64,000 nucleotides of DNA, taken from the NCBI GenBank assembly GCA_051208045.1, contig JBPJFY010000010.1, positions 62,001-126,000 on the forward strand, in the 5' to 3' direction. Source of the stretch: LZORAL124-50-18 sp051208045. GTDB taxonomy: Bacteria > Pseudomonadota > Gammaproteobacteria > Pseudomonadales > Oleiphilaceae. Under the pieces are notes generated by a model that was given only the letters and a program-made list of their open reading frames with translations, had not been told where the DNA came from and did not search any database. This document shows, in pieces, positions 50,400 to 59,561 of the stretch. How positions within the stretch are numbered: the first letter of the stretch is position 1; each line of letters starts with the position of its first letter. The position numbers and the translations under genes were made by a program.

Positions 50400-52991
50400 T
50401 TATGCTCTCCCTTCAGACTCTAGAAAGTCCTGAGCGAATCGCTGAAGCACGCCGCCGGCTTCATAAATCGTGACTTCCTCTGCAGTGTCCAAGCGACACA
50501 ACACCTGGGTAGAGACTGTCTCACCATTTTGTCTGTGTATGTGCAATGTCAGTGTCGCATTTGGTGCCAGTGCACCATCAACGTCATAGTATTCAGTACC
50601 GTCTATAGCCAGGGAAATTCGTGTCTCACCGTTCATGAACTGGAGGGGTAAAACACCCATGCCGATCAGGTTCGTTCGATGAATCCGCTCAAATCCTTCC
50701 GCAACTATTGCTTCCACACCGGCCAATCTCACCCCTTTAGCTGCCCAATCCCGGGAAGATCCCTGCCCATAGTCTGCACCTGCAATTATAATGAGCGGCT
50801 GCTGACGGTTCATGTAAGTCTCTATGGCCTCCCACATGCGCATTACCTTGCCCTCAGGTTCCACACGTGCGAACGACCCTTGCTTCACTTCGTTGTTTTC
50901 TTTAACCATTTCATTCAACAGCTTGGGATTCGCAAAAGTTGCTCTTTGGGCGGTTAAGTGATCCCCCCGATGGGTGGCATAAGAGTTAAAATCTTCTTCC
51001 GGCAAGCCCATTTTTGCCAGGTATTCCCCAGCAGCGCTGGTTGCCAAGATGGCATTGGAAGGCGACAAATGATCGGTGGTAATGTTATCCCCTAACACAG
51101 CGAGCGGCCTCATGCCTTTCAGGGTACGTTCGTTGGCCAATGCACCTTCCCAATAGGGTGGACGTCGGATATAGGTACTTTGAGGTCGCCAGTCATACAG
51201 TGGACTGGGAGCCTTCGCTGCTTTTTCAAGATTAAACATCGGAATGTAAACCGAACGAAATTGCTCTGGTTTAACGAATTTTCCGACGATGTCGTCGATT
51301 TCTTCATCTGACGGCCAAATGTCTTTTAACCTCACCGCATTGCCGGATTTGTCGGCTCCCAGGGTGTCGTTTTCTATGTCGAAGCGAATGGTACCAGCAA
51401 TTGCATACGCTACTACAAGCGGTGGCGACGCTAAAAACGCCTGTTTAGCGTAGGGGTGAATACGCCCATCAAAATTTCGATTGCCTGAAAGTACCGCAGT
51501 TGAATATAAATCCCGAGCAATGATTTCATCCTGGATCACTGGATCCAACGCCCCGCTCATTCCATTACAGGTGGTACAGGCGAACGCGACGATACCAAAG
51601 CCAAGATTTTCCAGCTCTTCCAGCAAGCCAGATTCCTTCAGGTATAATTCAGCCACCTTAGAGCCTGGTGCAAATGAAGACTTAACCCAAGGCTTTCTCA
51701 GCAGCCCAAGTTCATTAGCTTTCTTAGCCAGTAACCCTGCTGCGACCACATTTCTCGGATTACTGGTATTGGTGCAGCTTGTGATTGCAGCGATAATGAC
51801 TGCACCATCCGGCATCAGCCCTTCTTCTTTTTTCCAGTCGCCGGCAATACCTTTAGAAACAAGGTCGGTAGTGGAAACACGAGCATGCGGGTTGGACGGA
51901 CCTGCGATGTTTCTTCCTACCGCAGACAGATCAAAGGTGAGCAATCGCTCATACTGAGCATTGGTCATACCTTCGGCCCACAGGCCAGCAGTTTTCGCAT
52001 AGTTTTCTACCAATGCGATTTGCTCGGGCTCCCGCCCCGTTAACGTCAAATAATCAATCGTTTGTTGATCAATATAAAACATTGCTGCAGTCGCACCATA
52101 TTCTGGTGTCATATTGGAAATCGTTGCGCGATCGCCAATGGTGAGCTGGTGAGTGCCCTCACCAAAAAATTCGATATAAGCTGAAACAACTTTTTCTTTT
52201 CTTAAAAATTCGGTGAGCGCTAGCACAATATCCGTCGCCGTAATTCCCGGTTGGCGACTACCGGTAAGCTCAACGCCCACGATGTCGGGAAGACGCATCA
52301 TGGAAGCCCGGCCCAGCATCACGGTTTCGGCTTCAAGACCACCCACGCCTACGGAAATTACACCCAAAGCATCCACGTGAGGCGTATGACTGTCAGTTCC
52401 CACGCAAGTGTCGGGAAACGCAACACCGTCACGCACTTGAATAACCGGAGACATTTTCTCCAGATTGATCTGATGCATGATGCCATTCCCGGCAGGAATC
52501 ACATCCACATTTTCAAACGCGGTTCGCGTCCAGTTGATAAAATGGAAACGGTCTTCATTCCGTCGCTCTTCGATCTCTCGATTTTTCTCAATAGCGCCTT
52601 CTTCGAATCCACCATGTTCAACCGCCAACGAATGGTCGACAATAAGTTGCGTAGGTACGACAGGATTGACTTTTGATGGATCTCCCCCCTTTTCTGCAAT
52701 AGCATCTCTGAGTCCAGCCAAGTCAACCAGTGCGGTCTGTCCCAGAATATCGTGACACACCACGCGCGCCGGAAACCAGGGAAAATCTTTTTCCCGTTTA
52801 CGTTCAATGATCTGCGTCAGAGCTTCAGTCAGGTCAGCTGGCGTACAGCGTCTTACCAGGTTTTCTGCCAGAATTTTAGACGTATAAGGCAGCGTGTCAT
52901 AGGCTCCGGGTTTGATGGTTTCTACCGCCTGGCGGGTGTCAAAGTATTCCAGGTCCGAACCGGAAAGGCGTTTGCGATATTCAGTATTCAT
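50400..52991 (-). CDS. acnD: Fe/S-dependent 2-methylcitrate dehydratase AcnD
   Basis: The ATG at 52991 gives MNTEYRKRLSG, the usual AcnD start; TTG 53000 is an unlikely alternative. The 863-aa aconitase-family protein has the three iron-sulfur cysteines in ITSCTNTSNP and FACTTCNGMSG, the substrate-domain segment CVGTDSHTPHVDALG, and the swivel-domain GADYGQGSSRDWAAKG. It dehydrates 2-methylcitrate in propionate catabolism. It pairs with prpF downstream and prpC upstream (64-nt gap). Confidence 0.96.
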   Translation of the reverse strand: MNTEYRKRLSGSDLEYFDTRQAVETIKPGAYDTLPYTSKILAENLVRRCTPADLTEALTQIIERKREKDFPWFPARVVCHDILGQTALVDLAGLRDAIAEKGGDPSKVNPVVPTQLIVDHSLAVEHGGFEEGAIEKNREIEERRNEDRFHFINWTRTAFENVDVIPAGNGIMHQINLEKMSPVIQVRDGVAFPDTCVGTDSHTPHVDALGVISVGVGGLEAETVMLGRASMMRLPDIVGVELTGSRQPGITATDIVLALTEFLRKEKVVSAYIEFFGEGTHQLTIGDRATISNMTPEYGATAAMFYIDQQTIDYLTLTGREPEQIALVENYAKTAGLWAEGMTNAQYERLLTFDLSAVGRNIAGPSNPHARVSTTDLVSKGIAGDWKKEEGLMPDGAVIIAAITSCTNTSNPRNVVAAGLLAKKANELGLLRKPWVKSSFAPGSKVAELYLKESGLLEELENLGFGIVAFACTTCNGMSGALDPVIQDEIIARDLYSTAVLSGNRNFDGRIHPYAKQAFLASPPLVVAYAIAGTIRFDIENDTLGADKSGNAVRLKDIWPSDEEIDDIVGKFVKPEQFRSVYIPMFNLEKAAKAPSPLYDWRPQSTYIRRPPYWEGALANERTLKGMRPLAVLGDNITTDHLSPSNAILATSAAGEYLAKMGLPEEDFNSYATHRGDHLTAQRATFANPKLLNEMVKENNEVKQGSFARVEPEGKVMRMWEAIETYMNRQQPLIIIAGADYGQGSSRDWAAKGVRLAGVEAIVAEGFERIHRTNLIGMGVLPLQFMNGETRISLAIDGTEYYDVDGALAPNATLTLHIHRQNGETVSTQVLCRLDTAEEVTIYEAGGVLQRFAQDFLESEGRA

Positions 52992-53055
52992 GAGATTCAA
53001 CAGTCTTAAGAAAATTGGTCGATACGTGCAGCAGTACCGACCGGATTAAGAGAAA

Positions 53056-54183
53056 TTAGTGGCGATCTTCGATGGGCAACCATGCCTGGTGTTCAGGCCC
53101 GGTATAATCCGCACTCGGTCGGATAATCCGGTTGTTGGCTCGCTGCTCTTTCACGTGGGCAGTCCAGCCAGTGACACGAGACATCACAAAAATCGGAGTG
53201 AAGAGTTTTGTGGGAATACCCATGAAATGGTATGCAGAGGCGTGAAAAAAGTCGGCGTTACAGAAAAGTTTCTTCTCACGCCACATGACTTCTTCACATC
53301 GTACAGAGACCGGGTACAACACGGTATCTCCTACTTCAGCGGCCAGTTTTTCGGCCCACGTTTTGATTATGGCGTTGCGTGGATCTGATTCCCGGTAAAT
53401 TGCATGCCCAAATCCCATAATTTTTTCCTTGCGTTCGAGCATACCCATGAGCCCTGTTTCGGCATCATCCGGATTGGAGAATCGCTCGATCAGCTCCATA
53501 GCCGCTTCGTTTGCTCCCCCATGCAAAGGGCCTCTCAACGAGCCAATCGCCCCAGTGACACAGGAATGGAGATCCGATAGCGTCGATGCACACACACGCG
53601 CGGTAAATGTTGAGGCGTTAAACTCATGTTCAGCGTAAAGAATGAGAGAAGCATGCATAACCTTAGTAAAGAGTTCGGAAGGCGACTTCCCGTGCAGCAA
53701 ATGCAGGAAGTGTGCGCCGATAGACTCTTCGCCGGTGTCCGTCGATATACGCACACCCTCATGAGAAAATTTATACCAATAGCAGATGATGGCAGGAAAC
53801 AGCGCAAGCAATCGGTCAATTTTTTCATCCTGTTGATCAAAGCTGACCTCTTCTTCCAGGTTGCCCAGCATCGAACACCCTGTACGCATTACATCCATCG
53901 GATGCGCTTGCGCGGGTATCCGCTCAAGCACTTCCTTTAACGCTTCGGGTAACGCCCTGAGTGATTTTAGCGTGCTCTTATATGCTTTGAGTTCCTGTGC
54001 GGTTGGCAATTTCCCTCTTAAGAGTAAATAAGCCACCTCTTCAAACTCGGCATTCGCTGCCAGGTCCGATATGTCGTAGCCACAATAAGTCAGCCCCGTA
54101 CCAGTCTTACCCACAGTACAAAGCGCGGTTTCGCCAGCCACTTGACCTCTTAATCCAGCGCCCCCAAGTTTTTTATCGACCAT
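53056..54183 (-). CDS. prpC: 2-methylcitrate synthase
   Basis: The 375-aa citrate-synthase-family protein has TYCGYDISDLA, the active-site His segments RGPLHGGANEAAM and MGFGHAIYRESDPRN, and the C-terminal FVMSRVTGWTAHVKEQ with R..IRPSADYTG. The short length and TYCGYDISDLA favour PrpC over the longer TCA-cycle citrate synthase. It condenses propionyl-CoA with oxaloacetate. Part of the prpB-prpC-acnD-prpF operon. Confidence 0.95.
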   Translation of the reverse strand: MVDKKLGGAGLRGQVAGETALCTVGKTGTGLTYCGYDISDLAANAEFEEVAYLLLRGKLPTAQELKAYKSTLKSLRALPEALKEVLERIPAQAHPMDVMRTGCSMLGNLEEEVSFDQQDEKIDRLLALFPAIICYWYKFSHEGVRISTDTGEESIGAHFLHLLHGKSPSELFTKVMHASLILYAEHEFNASTFTARVCASTLSDLHSCVTGAIGSLRGPLHGGANEAAMELIERFSNPDDAETGLMGMLERKEKIMGFGHAIYRESDPRNAIIKTWAEKLAAEVGDTVLYPVSVRCEEVMWREKKLFCNADFFHASAYHFMGIPTKLFTPIFVMSRVTGWTAHVKEQRANNRIIRPSADYTGPEHQAWLPIEDRH

Positions 54184-54237
54184 ATCTGTTTCCCCGTTTT
54201 TCAGTTGGTATAACCCATTGTTGTCTTGCCAGCGAAA

Positions 54238-55119
54238 TTATTTGTTCTTTCCTGCGGCAAACAATGCATCCAGTTTCTTTTCGAAGTCGTGATACCCTAA
54301 GAACTCGTACAATTCCATCCGCGTTTGCATCAGGTCAACGACCGCTTTTTGATCCCCATTATCCAGAATAGACTGATATACGCTCACGGCAGCTTTATTC
54401 ATTGCCCGAAAAGCGCTCAACGGGTACAAGACTAATTGCACGCCGACTTCAGCCAACTCAAGTTTGTTGTAAAGCGGCGTTTGGCCAAACTCGGTAATGT
54501 TTGCAAGTACCGGTACGTCTAGGGCGTCGGTGAATGCACGATAATGTTTAAGCTCAGTCACGGCTTCCGCAAAAATACCATCTGCCCCTGCCTCGACACA
54601 CGCTTGAGCCCTTTCTATTGCGGCTTCCAAACCTTGCTGGGCAAAGGCGTCGGTTCTTGCCATAATAAAAAAGTGCTCATCTGTACGTGCATCTGCAGCC
54701 GCTTTAACACGATCTGTCATTTCTTCGAGAGAGACGATTTCCTTGTTGGGGCGATGACCACAGCGCTTTTGGGCGACTTGATCTTCAATATGCACAGCTG
54801 CAGCACCCGCACGAACCATTTCCTTGACCGTACGAGCGATGTTAAACGCGCCTCCCCATCCAGTGTCAATATCAACCAGCAGAGGCGTTTCGCAGGCTGC
54901 AGTAATTCGTCGAACATCTTCCAGCACGTCCTGACAGGAGGTCATGCCAAGGTCTGGCAAGCCATAGGAAGCGTTAGCCACACCTCCGCCGGACAAATAA
55001 ATGGCCTTGTGCCCTATTTGCTCAGCCATCATTGCCGTATAAGCGTTAATGGTACCCACGACCTGCAATGGGTTATTTTCGGCAATTGCCAATCTGAATT
55101 TTTTTCCGTTGGAAACCAT
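54238..55119 (-). CDS. prpB: 2-methylisocitrate lyase
   Basis: The 293-aa ICL/PEP-mutase-family protein has YLSGGGVANASYGLPDLGM, the metal-site LLVDIDTGWGG, HIEDQVAQKRCGHRPNKE with the catalytic Cys and the methylisocitrate-lyase-type CGHRPNKE motif, and FIMARTDAFAQQG. It splits 2-methylisocitrate into pyruvate and succinate. It is the first catabolic gene of the operon, 29 bp after the GntR gene. Confidence 0.96.
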   Translation of the reverse strand: MVSNGKKFRLAIAENNPLQVVGTINAYTAMMAEQIGHKAIYLSGGGVANASYGLPDLGMTSCQDVLEDVRRITAACETPLLVDIDTGWGGAFNIARTVKEMVRAGAAAVHIEDQVAQKRCGHRPNKEIVSLEEMTDRVKAAADARTDEHFFIMARTDAFAQQGLEAAIERAQACVEAGADGIFAEAVTELKHYRAFTDALDVPVLANITEFGQTPLYNKLELAEVGVQLVLYPLSAFRAMNKAAVSVYQSILDNGDQKAVVDLMQTRMELYEFLGYHDFEKKLDALFAAGKNK

Positions 55120-55148
55120 GTTGGACTCATCTCCTGGTTTAAAGTTGT

Positions 55149-55841
55149 TTAGAACGAAAGCTGCCCATCAACATGTTTTTGTTCAATATTTTTTCGTGCA
55201 GCTGAGATATGTCGACGCATTAAAATTTCAGCAAGTTCAGCATCTCTGGCTTCAATAGCTTCATAAATACGGGTATGTTCTTTCAGGGCTCTGTGGGGCC
55301 GGCCAGCTTGCAAACTCAGTCGATATCGATACATTCGAACCAAATGATAGAGTTCACCGCATAAAGATTGATATAAGCGAGAATTTTTGCTGCCTTTCAC
55401 AATGCGATAATGGAAGTCAAAATCACCCTCTTTTTGGTAGTAGGATCGTCCGTCATCGTCATCGACCATTTTTCGGTGCATATCCAAGAGCGCTTTGAGC
55501 TCAGAGATTTCATCATCTGACATCGATTGGGCGGCGAGACGGCAAGCCATCCCCTCCAACGCTTCGCGAACCTGGTATATTTCCATTAGCTCATGAAAAC
55601 CGAGTGAAACTACCGATATTCCTGCATGAGGCCGTTTGGTCACCAACCCCCTTCCCTCAAGCCGACGAATTGCTTCTCTGAGTGGGCCCCGACTCACACC
55701 GTAAGTTGTAGACAATTCTGCTTCGCTTAATCTCTGTCCAGGTTGTAGTCGCCCCTTAACAATTGCCGTTTGAAGCAACTCAAAAACTTTGTCTGCGAGC
55801 GTCATGCCGGGAGAGGAAACGGTTTGGTTGGTCGAATTCAC
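55149..55841 (-). CDS. GntR family (FadR subfamily) transcriptional regulator of the methylcitrate operon
   Basis: The 230-aa protein begins at GTG 55841; ATG 55805 is the alternative, and neither has a strong ribosome site. The N-terminal winged helix carries GRLQPGQRLSEAELSTTYGVSRGPLREAIRR in two parts, followed by a FadR-type all-helical effector domain (FCD): EIYQVREALEGMACRLAA, FHYRIVKGSKNSRL, HTRIYEAIEARDAELAEILM. As the first gene of the prp operon it is likely its repressor and autoregulator, responding to a pathway acid or acyl-CoA. Tandem FadR-type operators lie upstream. It replaces the sigma-54-type PrpR of enterobacteria. Confidence 0.9.
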   Translation of the reverse strand: MNSTNQTVSSPGMTLADKVFELLQTAIVKGRLQPGQRLSEAELSTTYGVSRGPLREAIRRLEGRGLVTKRPHAGISVVSLGFHELMEIYQVREALEGMACRLAAQSMSDDEISELKALLDMHRKMVDDDDGRSYYQKEGDFDFHYRIVKGSKNSRLYQSLCGELYHLVRMYRYRLSLQAGRPHRALKEHTRIYEAIEARDAELAEILMRRHISAARKNIEQKHVDGQLSF

Positions 55842-55922
55842 AGAGGAGTCTCTTGCGCATTGTTGACATTAATGGCGTAATCGTAGCCAATTAACACAAT
55901 TATTACAAGCTAGACGAAGGTA

Positions 55923-55944
55923 TTGTAGACATTATTGTATACAA
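55923..55944. promoter_or_regulatory. Tandem FadR/GntR-type operators
   Basis: TTGTATACAA (55935-55944) is a perfect palindrome matching the TNGTNNACNA consensus of FadR-subfamily GntR regulators. TTGTAGACAT (55923-55932) is a near copy 12 bp away, and TTGTTGACAT at 55860-55869 is a third. TACAAT (a -10-like hexamer on the minus strand) is contained in the motif. All lie between the GntR gene and murB. Confidence 0.55.
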
Positions 55945-55982
55945 AAGCAGTTTGAGCACACATTGAATTTCACCCCTTTTAA

Positions 55983-56987
55983 TCAGATCAAAACGGGTTC
56001 AATTTCAAGGCTGACACTGAATTTTGCTTGTATGGACGCCTGAATTTGACGTGCAAGGGTGAGAATATCCAGGCCACTGCCATGGGAATGGTTAATCAAA
56101 ACCAGCGCTTGCTGGTCATGTACACCAACCGTTTTATTGCGAAATCCCTTCCACCCAGCCTGTTCAATCATCCAGCCAGCCGCGAGCTTTATGCCCTGCT
56201 GATCGGGGTATCCAACGATTCCCGGATATGTTTTTTTAAGGATTTCAAATTGACTATCGGAGACAACGGGATTCTTAAAAAAGCTGCCTGCGTTAGGAAG
56301 AACTGCGGGATCAGGTAGTTTTTTCACCCGAGTGGCGCAGATAAACTCATTCAGCTCCATCGCCGTCTGGAATGGCTTGTGCGCCTGTTGTTGCGCCACC
56401 TCGCCATAAGTCAGGGTGAGCGGGCGCGACCTTGTTAACGAAAACGTGACCGATGAAATAAAGTATTTCCCGGGATTACGCTTGAAGATGCTGTCACGAT
56501 AACCGAACTTGCAGTCACCGGGTGACAGCGTCGACACCTTCCCCGTAGCCGGTTCGAATACTTCAACACCAACGATGTGGTTAGCTACCTGCTCACCATA
56601 AGCGCCAATGTTTTGGACGGGTGCTGCCCCGACAGTCCCCGGAATCAAAGCCAGGTTCTCTAACCCTCGAAATCCGCGTTCATTGGTGTAACAAACAAAC
56701 CTGTGCCAATTAATGCCCCCGCCAACACGGAATTCGGAGGCGTCGGTGGAAACTTCAACTTCGGTAAGCTCAGAAATTTTATTCACGCCTACGACGCCGG
56801 AAAAGTCTCCGCTGAAAACAACGTTGCTTCCAGCGCCCAGAAACAATATTGGCAGATCGCGTTGCCGGGCAAATTCTACGGCCTTTCTGGCATCATCGAT
56901 GTTGGCTATGTCCAGTCTATAACTGCAACCGGCATCAATACCCAGCGTGTTGTAAGGAAGCAAAGAATTGTTGTGGCTTTCTGTCAT
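55983..56987 (-). CDS. murB: UDP-N-acetylenolpyruvoylglucosamine reductase
   Basis: The 334-aa FAD enzyme opens LPYNTLGIDAGCSYR and has FLGAGSNVVF, LALIPGTVGAAPVQNIGAYG, CKFGYRDSIFK, and the catalytic Ser in NAGSFFKNPVV, with the late EIEPVLI. It reduces UDP-GlcNAc-enolpyruvate to UDP-MurNAc in peptidoglycan synthesis. The length fits type I MurB. Its start overlaps the phosphatase stop by 4 nt. In Pseudomonas rne lies beyond murB; here the prp operon does. Confidence 0.97.
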   Translation of the reverse strand: MTESHNNSLLPYNTLGIDAGCSYRLDIANIDDARKAVEFARQRDLPILFLGAGSNVVFSGDFSGVVGVNKISELTEVEVSTDASEFRVGGGINWHRFVCYTNERGFRGLENLALIPGTVGAAPVQNIGAYGEQVANHIVGVEVFEPATGKVSTLSPGDCKFGYRDSIFKRNPGKYFISSVTFSLTRSRPLTLTYGEVAQQQAHKPFQTAMELNEFICATRVKKLPDPAVLPNAGSFFKNPVVSDSQFEILKKTYPGIVGYPDQQGIKLAAGWMIEQAGWKGFRNKTVGVHDQQALVLINHSHGSGLDILTLARQIQASIQAKFSVSLEIEPVLI

Positions 56988-57454
56988 AGAACTGCAAGGA
57001 CTTCTTTGAGCAGTGCCTCACTGGCATCACTGGCCAGATCAAAAACTAAATCAAATCCCGCCTGCCCTCCGTAGTATGGGTCGGGCACTTCTTCAAAACG
57101 CATATCATTGGCATAAGAAAGAAAGAGGGCGACGTTCGCTCGCGAGTCACTGGGGCGGATGGACATTAAATCTTCCAAATTATCTCGATCCATCGCCAGA
57201 ATATAGTCAAATTCGTGAAAATCTGAACTTTTTATCTGCCTGGCTCTCAAATCCGAGATATCAATTCCGCGCTCCCGCGCGGTCGCCTGCGCTCTGCTGT
57301 CAGGCGCTTTTCCCACGTGATAAGGCGCGGTGCCAGCAGAATCAATTGAAATTTCCCTGCCAAGATTTTGATCTTGCACCAATTTGCGAAATGTCCCGTG
57401 AGCAGTGGGTGACCGGCAAATGTTTCCGAGGCACACAAACAAAACCTTGACCAT
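56984..57454 (-). CDS. Low-molecular-weight protein-tyrosine phosphatase
   Basis: The 156-aa protein has the CX5R active-site loop at the N-terminus (FVCLGNICRSPTA) and the general-acid Asp in VPDPYYGG near residue 125. LMW-PTPs dephosphorylate tyrosine kinases. Because the exopolysaccharide locus encodes a BY-kinase but no dedicated Wzb, this phosphatase could serve it, though its position in the kdsB-murB block is conserved and suggests a general housekeeping role. Confidence 0.95.
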   Translation of the reverse strand: MVKVLFVCLGNICRSPTAHGTFRKLVQDQNLGREISIDSAGTAPYHVGKAPDSRAQATARERGIDISDLRARQIKSSDFHEFDYILAMDRDNLEDLMSIRPSDSRANVALFLSYANDMRFEEVPDPYYGGQAGFDLVFDLASDASEALLKEVLAVL

Positions 57455-57473
57455 AATTCAAACTCCGTACGGA

Positions 57474-58250
57474 CTAACGACTGGAAATAGTTTTTCTGAC
57501 GAACTCAAGATCTTCCATGGTATCCACACCTGCCGGTGGCGCTTCATCAGCCACTTCAACATGAATGGACTCACCATGGTACATGGCACGTAACTGCTCA
57601 AGGCACTCAATTTTTTCTAACGGTGCTGGCTCCCATTGAACAAACGCTTTAAGCAATTTTACGCGGTAAGCATAAATGCCGATGTGACGATAAAACCTGG
57701 CGTCGGGACTTAACTGAACGCTTTCTGGTTGCGCCAGCAGGTGAGTAAATTCGTTTCTAGCCCAGGGTATCGGAGCTCGACTGAAGTACAGAGCCATTCC
57801 GGCATGGTTGAAGACGACTTTTACCACATTGGGATTCATGATTTCCTTCATATCCCGGATTTCCTCACAAAGCGTTGCAATGGAGGCATCTTTTTCTGCA
57901 GCGAGATTATGGGCGACCTGATTGATGACCCGTGGCGGGATAAGGGGCTCATCCCCCTGAACATTCACGACGATGTCGTCTGAATAGAAGCCGAGTTCTC
58001 TGACAACCTCCTCAAGGCGGTCTGTACCGGATGGGTGATCAGCGGAGGTCATTATGGTTTCGGCACCAAAACTCTTTGCCGCTTCGGCAATTCGATCGTC
58101 ATCGGTAGCAATCACCACCCGGTCCGCTTCACTTTGGCAGGCCCGTTCGTACACATGCTGAACCATTGGTTTTCCTGCTATATCCAGAAGAGGTTTTCCT
58201 GGCAATCGTGTGGACGCGAAGCGCGCTGGAATGATTACAGAAAATGACAT
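57474..58250 (-). CDS. kdsB: 3-deoxy-manno-octulosonate cytidylyltransferase
   Basis: The 258-aa enzyme opens FSVIIPARFASTRLPGKPL and has VIATDDDRIAEAA, MTSADHPSGTDRLEEV, VVNVQGDEPLIPP, HIGIYAYRVKLL and LEQLRAMYHGESIHV, all KdsB hallmarks. It makes CMP-Kdo for the lipopolysaccharide inner core. It is cytoplasmic and part of the lpxK-kdsB-murB run. Confidence 0.97.
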   Translation of the reverse strand: MSFSVIIPARFASTRLPGKPLLDIAGKPMVQHVYERACQSEADRVVIATDDDRIAEAAKSFGAETIMTSADHPSGTDRLEEVVRELGFYSDDIVVNVQGDEPLIPPRVINQVAHNLAAEKDASIATLCEEIRDMKEIMNPNVVKVVFNHAGMALYFSRAPIPWARNEFTHLLAQPESVQLSPDARFYRHIGIYAYRVKLLKAFVQWEPAPLEKIECLEQLRAMYHGESIHVEVADEAPPAGVDTMEDLEFVRKTISSR

Positions 58251-58293
58251 GAGACTATCCTGATTACATGTAAATAATTATGCGCATAAAACA

Positions 58294-58491
58294 TTATTTC
58301 AAGCGTTCATCCGTCGTGAGTGTGCGAGCTTCCGTTGCCAGCATAACTGGTATCTCGTCTTTTATCGGAAATGCCATGCCATCTCCCCGGCACACTAACT
58401 CCGTTTTATCCTTTGACAACTCAAGATCACCCTTACAAACAGGGCAGGCAAGTATGGAAATTAGTTTTTTATCCAAGGTTATCTCCGTCAA
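58294..58491 (-). CDS. Trm112 family zinc-ribbon-like protein
   Basis: The 65-aa protein has LACPVCKGDLEL with a CxxC pair, then LVCRGDGMAFPIKDEIPVML, the Trm112/YcaR pattern in which the last cysteine is not kept as a pair. It always sits between lpxK and kdsB in related genomes. Homologues act as small activators of methyltransferases, but the bacterial role is not established. Confidence 0.92.
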   Translation of the reverse strand: MTEITLDKKLISILACPVCKGDLELSKDKTELVCRGDGMAFPIKDEIPVMLATEARTLTTDERLK

Positions 58492-58494
58492 TCT

Positions 58495-59547
58495 TTATTG
58501 CTGTTGAGTACGCGAGTAATCTCTAACTTTTGTAAGCAGGTCATTGACCAGGGTTGTTGGCAATTTAGCCGAGACACGCAAATACCACATATTTTCAGCC
58601 GCAAAAGAACTGCACTTCACTGCATCTTTTTCGGTCATCAAGATGATATCGCTTTTTACAACATCCTGAAAATCTTCGCAGGTATAATTGTAATGATCAG
58701 GAAAGCTGGAAAACACAAAATCCAGACCAAGTTCTCGCAAAGTTTGAAAAAATCTTTCCGGGTTTCCTATTCCGGCCACAGCCCTTAAATTTTGCTTTTG
58801 AGTATTCTCCAGAAACTCACCAACACCCACCCGTTGCCCGGATTTTAGATTAATAAACTCTTCCGGCTGTAACAAAAATTGGAGTGTCTGCTCTCGAGTT
58901 TGGCCAACGGAAGATTGCACCGCTCCATTGAAGACCAACGTCGCTTCGTGACTGCGTTTGACTGGCTCTCTTAGCGGCCCGGCAGGCAGTAACAAGCGAT
59001 TACCCCAAACTCGACTGGCATCCACCACCACAAATTCGAGATCTCGTTGGAGCGCGTAATGCTGTAAGCCATCGTCACAAACTATCACGGAAACCGCGTA
59101 CTTTTGCAGCAGAGCACTTGCAGCGCGGACTCTGTCCGGACCAACAAATACGGGGTGATCACCGATGGCCTGTTTAATAAGGTGTGGCTCATCTCCGGAG
59201 GTGTCAGCCGACACTGCCTGAGTGACCTCGATCGGGTAGCTTTCCGCCTTCCCGCCATATCCCCGACTAACCACACCAAATGAGATACCGGCCGCTTGCA
59301 ACTCAGCACAAAGTGCCAATGTAAATGGCGTTTTGCCAGTCCCTCCAACCGTAATATTTCCAACGACAATAACAAAAGCGTCCACGGAGCGTGACTTCAG
59401 CAGGCCAGTCCGGTAAAAAAAACGTCGTAAGGAAACGACCACCCAGAACAAGCAAGAGAGAGGGCTGAGGAGTATTACTAACAGATAGTCTGCCGATGAA
59501 GGTTGATACCATGCTCGGTTTGCCAGCCTTTCCAACCACGAACGCAT
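58495..59547 (-). CDS. lpxK: Tetraacyldisaccharide 4'-kinase
   Basis: The 350-aa protein has an N-terminal membrane helix (about 22-44), the P-loop GNITVGGTGKTPFT, GVVSRGYGGKAESYPI, GDEPHLI, VIVCDDGLQHYALQRD and the late VFSSFPDHYNYTCEDF and MTEKDAVKC. It phosphorylates the lipid A disaccharide at the 4' position on the inner leaflet. It is 3 nt from the Trm112 gene and 14 nt from msbA. Confidence 0.97.
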   Translation of the reverse strand: MRSWLERLANRAWYQPSSADYLLVILLSPLSCLFWVVVSLRRFFYRTGLLKSRSVDAFVIVVGNITVGGTGKTPFTLALCAELQAAGISFGVVSRGYGGKAESYPIEVTQAVSADTSGDEPHLIKQAIGDHPVFVGPDRVRAASALLQKYAVSVIVCDDGLQHYALQRDLEFVVVDASRVWGNRLLLPAGPLREPVKRSHEATLVFNGAVQSSVGQTREQTLQFLLQPEEFINLKSGQRVGVGEFLENTQKQNLRAVAGIGNPERFFQTLRELGLDFVFSSFPDHYNYTCEDFQDVVKSDIILMTEKDAVKCSSFAAENMWYLRVSAKLPTTLVNDLLTKVRDYSRTQQQ

Positions 59548-59561
59548 GCCGTGTGGTGCCC

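Noticed and set aside
50679..50957. Plus-strand open frames of 60-158 codons opposite acnD and many other minus-strand genes
   Set aside because: They lie wholly within well-recognised genes, lack family motifs and ribosome sites, and look like antisense shadows.
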